A stretch of 55,465 nucleotides of DNA from Clostridia bacterium (GTDB taxonomy: Bacteria > Bacillota > Clostridia > Oscillospirales > CAG-272), in contig JAFQRL010000033.1 of NCBI GenBank assembly GCA_017410065.1, positions 1 through 55,465 on the forward strand, written 5' to 3'. Position 1 is the stretch's first letter; each line of letters begins with the position of its first letter. Positions 51,763-55,465 of the stretch are shown here, piece after piece. A model generated the notes under the pieces. The model was given only the letters and a program-made list of their open reading frames with translations, was not told the origin of the DNA and did not search any database. The translations under genes were made by a program, and so were the position numbers.

Positions 51763-52545
51763 ATGTTTAATATTAACACGGGTCTGCTTCAATATATGGT
51801 TGATTCAGGCGTTTTCACAGAGCTTTGGCAGCCTTATTTCGTTCAGGTCTGCTTCGTTCTTGTGAGCATTGTTTGCGCGTACCTTCTCGGTAGCATCAAT
51901 TCCGCTATCTTCATCTCCAAGGTGATATATCGCGACGATATCCGTAAGCACGGAAGCGGCAACGGCGGACTCACCAATATGCTTCGTACCTTTGGTAAGG
52001 GTGCTGCGGGTCTCACCCTGCTTGGAGATATGCTGAAAACCGTGCTTGCCATTGCGATCGCGGGCTTCCTTCTCGGCTTCAATTACTGGAGAGGCATAAG
52101 CTATCTCAACGGCTGGTGCTACATCGCAGGTCTTTTTGCGGTGCTCGGTCATATCTTCCCCATCTACTACGGCTTCAAGGGCGGCAAGGGCGTGCTTGTT
52201 ACGGCAACTATGGCTCTTGTGCTCACTCCCATCCCCTTCGCTATCCTGCTTCTCGTTTTCATTCTTATTGTAGCTGTCACAAAATACGTTTCCCTCGGCT
52301 CTGTCTCGGGCGCTATATTCTATCCCGTTATCGTTCACGGCTATATTATGGTCGTTTTCAAGGATTACGGCTCGCCGATGCCCGGTCTCATCTCTCTTTG
52401 CACCATTCTCGTGGCAATTATTATCGTTTGGTGCCATATCGAGAACCTTAAGAGGATCGGTAACAGGACCGAAAGAAAGCTTTCCTTCAAGAAAAAGGAC
52501 GTTGAGGTAAAGTCAAAAAAGGACAAGGAATCCGGCAATGAATAA
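51763..52545 (+). CDS. plsY: glycerol-3-phosphate acyltransferase PlsY
   Basis: This integral membrane enzyme transfers acyl groups from acyl-phosphate to glycerol-3-phosphate, starting phospholipid synthesis. The protein has 260 residues from MFNINTGL at 51763. The conserved loops are LLGSINSAIFISK, KHGSGNGGLTNMLRTFGK (usual G-S-G-N-P-G-A-T-N, so GG instead of PGA), GHIFPIYYGFKGGKGV and the membrane spans between. A hydrophilic lysine-rich tail of about 30 residues is extra. It overlaps the next gene by 8 bases. Confidence 0.94.
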   Translation: MFNINTGLLQYMVDSGVFTELWQPYFVQVCFVLVSIVCAYLLGSINSAIFISKVIYRDDIRKHGSGNGGLTNMLRTFGKGAAGLTLLGDMLKTVLAIAIAGFLLGFNYWRGISYLNGWCYIAGLFAVLGHIFPIYYGFKGGKGVLVTATMALVLTPIPFAILLLVFILIVAVTKYVSLGSVSGAIFYPVIVHGYIMVVFKDYGSPMPGLISLCTILVAIIIVWCHIENLKRIGNRTERKLSFKKKDVEVKSKKDKESGNE

Positions 52546-53716
52546 AAGAGCGGACTTTATTTCTCTCGCTCTGCGCTCGGTTAGCTCCGAGGCTTTAAAA
52601 AAGCTGATATTCTCACGTCCGAAGGACGGAGAAATAAAAAAGGTCACTTGCCGCCTTGTCGCTCATCGCGGCAGGCGGCTTTTAGCGATAGAATATTCTC
52701 TCCCAGGGGACACCGTCTCTCATAAGAACGTTCCCGAGGATAAGATCAATGAGGAGCTTTCAGAGCTTCTCTCCGGCTATAAGCAGGCAAATCTTATCAC
52801 TACTGCCGGGGATGCCGAGTGGAAGATATCAAAGAGCGGCAGCGAGGTGGTACTCGGCGGCGATGCTCTCATAAGAAAGCTTTCAGGCGAGAGACCTGAT
52901 TTTGAGCGAGCTATCGAAGCACTTGATAAAAAGAAAAACTATATTCTTTCGGGCGAGGAGAGCTTTCTTATAAAGCTCGGTATCAGCTCGGCGGATGGCA
53001 GAGTTCACGATAAAAAGCAAGGCAAATTCAGGCAGATAAACAGATTTCTTGAGCATATTGAGGATATGTATTCCCAGCTCGGCGAGGGCGAAGAAATTAA
53101 GATACTTGATCTCTGCTGCGGAAAAAGCTATCTTTCCTTTGCGGTGTATTATTACCTCACCGTGATGAAGGGTCGGCGCGTTTCTATGCTTGGAATAGAT
53201 CTTAAGCGAGACGTTATCATCTGGTGCGATAATCTTGCAAGAGAGCTTGGATATTCGGGTATGAGATTTATCTCGGACGATATCACCAAGCTTTCGATAG
53301 ACTATACTCCCGATATGGTTATGTCTCTTCACGCCTGCGATATTGCCACCGATATAGTGCTTGACACAGCGGCAAGACTAAAGGCGAAAATGATCCTCTC
53401 AACTCCCTGCTGCCATAGATATATAAACGGCAAAATCGTCGCCCCCGAGCTGAAATTCGTTACCGATCATCCGCATATTGCGGGCAAGCTTGGCGAGGCT
53501 GTCACAGATGCGCTTCGCGTGCTCAGGCTTAAGTCGCTCGGTTATTCGGTTTCAGCCGTTGAGCTCACCGACCCCGAGAACACCCCGAAGAACACACTTA
53601 TCCGTGCGGTGAGGCTTCGCTCTGTGAGCGAGGATGCGCTTTCCGCCCACAAAAAAGACTACGAGGCGGCGCTTGCCTTTCTCCTTGGAGACGGCGCAAA
53701 GGATTATCTTAAATAA
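52538..53716 (+). CDS. class I SAM-dependent methyltransferase
   Basis: The 392-residue protein has its SAM site in the middle: KILDLCCGKSYLSFAVYYYL (about 188-207), then MLGIDLKRDVI and MSLHACDIATD. TPCCHRYI (about 288-295) is a cysteine-rich motif in place of N-P-P-Y. The type is COG0500/Methyltransf_32-like, which is often annotated as a putative RNA methyltransferase. The N-terminal 150 residues form a separate fold that may bind the substrate. The 8-base overlap with plsY and 14-base gap to tsaE put it in an operon. Confidence 0.85.
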   Translation: MNKRADFISLALRSVSSEALKKLIFSRPKDGEIKKVTCRLVAHRGRRLLAIEYSLPGDTVSHKNVPEDKINEELSELLSGYKQANLITTAGDAEWKISKSGSEVVLGGDALIRKLSGERPDFERAIEALDKKKNYILSGEESFLIKLGISSADGRVHDKKQGKFRQINRFLEHIEDMYSQLGEGEEIKILDLCCGKSYLSFAVYYYLTVMKGRRVSMLGIDLKRDVIIWCDNLARELGYSGMRFISDDITKLSIDYTPDMVMSLHACDIATDIVLDTAARLKAKMILSTPCCHRYINGKIVAPELKFVTDHPHIAGKLGEAVTDALRVLRLKSLGYSVSAVELTDPENTPKNTLIRAVRLRSVSEDALSAHKKDYEAALAFLLGDGAKDYLK

Positions 53717-53730
53717 ACGAGGCAATTTAA

Positions 53731-54171
53731 ATGGTTTACTACACAAAATGCGATAAGGAGACCGAGGAATGCGGCAGAGCACTTGCCCAGAGGCTTTCGG
53801 ATGCAGGCTGCCGTCGGGCACTTATTGCAATGAGAGGCGAGATGGGAGTTGGCAAAACCGCCTTCACTCGCGGCTTTGCTTCCTATTTCGGTATTGACGG
53901 CGTGAGAAGCCCGACCTTCACCGTCGTTAACGAATATCACGGCAAGGCAAATATCTATCACTTTGATATGTACCGCATAACCGACGGAGACGACCTTTAT
54001 TCCATAGGCTACGACGATTACATTGAAAAGGACGGATATTCCATCATCGAATGGAGCGAAAATATTGAGGAATATCTTCCAAGCGACGCGATATTCGTGA
54101 AGATCTCGCGCACTGTGGGAGACGAATCCAAGAGGGAGATCGTGATAGACTATGATAACTCTTGCATTTGA
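53731..54171 (+). CDS. tsaE: tRNA threonylcarbamoyladenosine biosynthesis ATPase TsaE
   Basis: The 146-residue P-loop protein has MRGEMGVGKTAFTRGFA (Walker A), VRSPTFTVVNEYHG and the late IIEWSENI with the catalytic-region tryptophan. It powers the TsaBDE complex that makes t6A37 in tRNAs reading ANN codons. The gene overlaps tsaB by 20 bases. GAGG ahead. Confidence 0.95.
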   Translation: MVYYTKCDKETEECGRALAQRLSDAGCRRALIAMRGEMGVGKTAFTRGFASYFGIDGVRSPTFTVVNEYHGKANIYHFDMYRITDGDDLYSIGYDDYIEKDGYSIIEWSENIEEYLPSDAIFVKISRTVGDESKREIVIDYDNSCI

Positions 54172-54868
54172 TACAACGGCAAAGATCGCATCGGTCGCGG
54201 TGCTTGACGGTGAGCGCGTGCTTGCAAATTATTCAATAGATAACGGCCTCACTCAAAGCGAGCTTATCCTTCCGATGGCTGAAAATATGCTCTCCTCACT
54301 GAAGCTCACCTTTAGTGACGTTGGGCTTATCGCAACCTCTGTCGGTCCCGGGTCCTTCACGGGAGTGAGGATCGGTGTGGCTTTGGCAAAGGGTCTTGCG
54401 TTTGGCAAGGATATTCCTATATGCGAGGTTTCGACCCTTGAAGCTCTTGCGGAAAATATAGGTGCCCTTCGAGGAATACTTGTCCCTGCGATGGATGCAA
54501 GGCGGTCGCAGGTCTATAATGCTCTTTTCCGCTCAAACGGAAAGGCTATCGAAAGGCTCACGGAGGATAGAGCCATCTCTCTTTCACAGCTTTGCTGTGA
54601 GCTCAAGGCATACGAGGGCGAGAGAATATATATTTCGGGCGACGGCTACGGCGTTACCGCAAAGGCTCTCACAGCGGAGGGCATCTCCTTTGAAGCTACC
54701 CCCGAGCTTCTTATAGCAGAGTCTGCCGTATCGGTTGGCAGAGTAGCTCAAAGGATGCTTGCGCGGGGCGAGACGGTTTCCGATAAGGAGCTTAAACCCA
54801 CCTATTTGAGGCTCCCGCAGGCAGAGCGCGAAAGACTTGAAAAAGAAAAGGCTGAAAGGAAAAATTAA
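54152..54868 (+). CDS. tsaB: tRNA threonylcarbamoyladenosine biosynthesis protein TsaB
   Basis: The protein has 238 residues of the ASKHA fold: ITLAFDTTAKIASVAV at the start, VGPGSFTGVRIGVALAKGLA as the conserved loop, PAMDARRSQVYNALF as the second core, and a lysine-rich tail. TsaB scaffolds TsaD. The start lies inside tsaE with GGGAG ahead, and the stop is one base before rpiB. tsaD is not in the window. Confidence 0.95.
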   Translation: MITLAFDTTAKIASVAVLDGERVLANYSIDNGLTQSELILPMAENMLSSLKLTFSDVGLIATSVGPGSFTGVRIGVALAKGLAFGKDIPICEVSTLEALAENIGALRGILVPAMDARRSQVYNALFRSNGKAIERLTEDRAISLSQLCCELKAYEGERIYISGDGYGVTAKALTAEGISFEATPELLIAESAVSVGRVAQRMLARGETVSDKELKPTYLRLPQAERERLEKEKAERKN

Positions 54869-54869
54869 A

Positions 54870-55313
54870 ATGAGAAAAATCTATATAGGCGCAGATAGCG
54901 CAGGCTATAATCTTAAGGGAGAGATCATTGAGCATCTCCGTGCTCTCGGCTATGAGGTCGTCGATATGGGCTGTGACTCCACGGCATCCTGCCATTACCC
55001 CGTCTTTGCGGCAAAGGTGTGCGAGGCGATGCAGAGCGAGCTTGACTCTGCCTTTGGCATACTTGTTTGCGGCACGGGAATCGGAATGTCAATGTGCGCT
55101 AATAAGCACAAGGGGATCAGAGCGGCCCATTGCAGCGATACCTTTTCCGCGAGAATGACGCGAATGCACAACGACGCAAACGTACTTTGCATCGGTGCAA
55201 GAGTTACAGGCTCCGGCTTGGCGCTTGATATTGTCGATTCCTTCCTCGGCGCAGAGTTTGAGGGCGGCAGGCACTCCATAAGAGTTGCTATGATGATGGA
55301 TCTTGATAAATAA
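54870..55313 (+). CDS. rpiB: ribose-5-phosphate isomerase B
   Basis: The protein has 147 residues from MRKIYIGADSAGYNLK at 54870; the longer reading frame would overlap tsaB. VVDMGCDSTASCHYP, GILVCGTGIGMSMCANKHKGIRAA (active-site Cys and G-T-G-I-G anion loop) and RMHNDANVLCIGARVTG are the RpiB/LacAB signatures. It interconverts ribose- and ribulose-5-phosphate. Last gene of the plsY-rpiB run. Confidence 0.95.
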   Translation: MRKIYIGADSAGYNLKGEIIEHLRALGYEVVDMGCDSTASCHYPVFAAKVCEAMQSELDSAFGILVCGTGIGMSMCANKHKGIRAAHCSDTFSARMTRMHNDANVLCIGARVTGSGLALDIVDSFLGAEFEGGRHSIRVAMMMDLDK

Positions 55314-55365
55314 TCAAAGCCGACAAAAAGGGGCTGAGTCATTAACTTAGCCTAAAAAAAGAAAA

Positions 55366-55411
55366 AAGCGGATGTTCTTTACCAAAAGGTATTGAGCATC
55401 CGCTTGCTTTG
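55366..55411 (+). terminator. terminator of the plsY-rpiB operon
   Basis: AAGCGGATG pairs with CATCCGCTT (9 pairs) around an inner TACC/GGTA stem, then GCTTTGTTG. Confidence 0.65.
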
Positions 55412-55465
55412 TTGTATAATTTAATTACCACAAAAAACCACACACAAAGCAACGAGGTTATTATA

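Noticed and set aside
51805..52437. 210-codon open frame opposite plsY
   Set aside because: Antisense to the well-conserved plsY; low-complexity Asn/Glu/His protein and no start signal.
1..55465. tRNA, rRNA or CRISPR arrays
   Set aside because: No cloverleaf with a GGTTCRA arm outside genes, no rRNA segment and no regularly spaced direct repeat was found on reading both strands.

Overview
The window looks like a contig from an uncultured, anaerobic, gut-type member of the Clostridia (Firmicutes). The signs are Shine-Dalgarno GGAGG sites before nearly every gene, sigma-A type TTGACA-N17-TATAAT promoters, a class III fructose-bisphosphatase, a clostridial-type thioredoxin plus ferredoxin:thioredoxin-reductase-like pair, DUF6514, a TIGR04086-like protein, YajC, PlsY, TsaB/TsaE and many Cys-lipoproteins. 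TGA is used as a normal stop. No tRNA, rRNA or CRISPR array was seen. The assignment is by gene content only; no database was searched.

Region 1 (about 1-12.4 kb) is accessory DNA. It starts with a putative structured RNA on the minus strand (about 17-329) that has a perfect promoter and a hairpin-T5 terminator. Next comes an eight-gene minus-strand operon (9682 down to 490) read from one promoter overlapped by a 19-bp palindrome. Its order is an XRE regulator, a Schlafen/AlbA_2-type ATPase, a DUF4365-type PD-(D/E)XK protein, an MmeI-like type IIL restriction-modification enzyme, a DUF6650-like protein, a small helical protein, an ApeA-like HEPN protein and a DUF6508-like protein. Behind it are TnpV and DUF6809 genes typical of clostridial mobile elements, a 163-bp palindromic element, and a divergent pair of small HTH regulators, one of which leads a lipoprotein gene.

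Region 2 (12.4-14.7 kb) holds two adjacent TIR-fold genes. One keeps the catalytic glutamate and the other has glutamine there. Both end in the same unrecognised C-terminal domain. They lie directly behind malQ and look like an undescribed two-protein TIR system.

Region 3 (14.7-24.2 kb) is carbon metabolism: malQ, then a five-gene minus-strand sugar cluster (glycosidase-like TIM barrel, SIS protein, split oxidoreductase partner, Gfo/Idh/MocA oxidoreductase, oligogalacturonate-lyase-like propeller) behind an AraC regulator, and a divergent fbp.

Region 4 (24.2-36.7 kb) is surface and envelope: two lipoproteins, an XRE-membrane sensor, AlaX and an RluA-type pseudouridine synthase. It also holds a 1751-residue Ig/beta-helix membrane protein whose cytoplasmic tail is a ribosomal-protein uL15-like domain. 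The large lipoprotein gene has ten consecutive C/G bases inside its promoter spacer, the classic layout of a phase-variable promoter.

Region 5 (36.9-55.3 kb) is mainly housekeeping: thioredoxin/FTR-like, acyl-ACP thioesterase, gpsA, cysE, an Hhe-like helicase-nuclease, yajC, a pyridoxal-kinase-type gene, murA, a DUF3810 metalloprotease, queG, and a plus-strand run plsY-methyltransferase-tsaE-tsaB-rpiB ending in a clear terminator.
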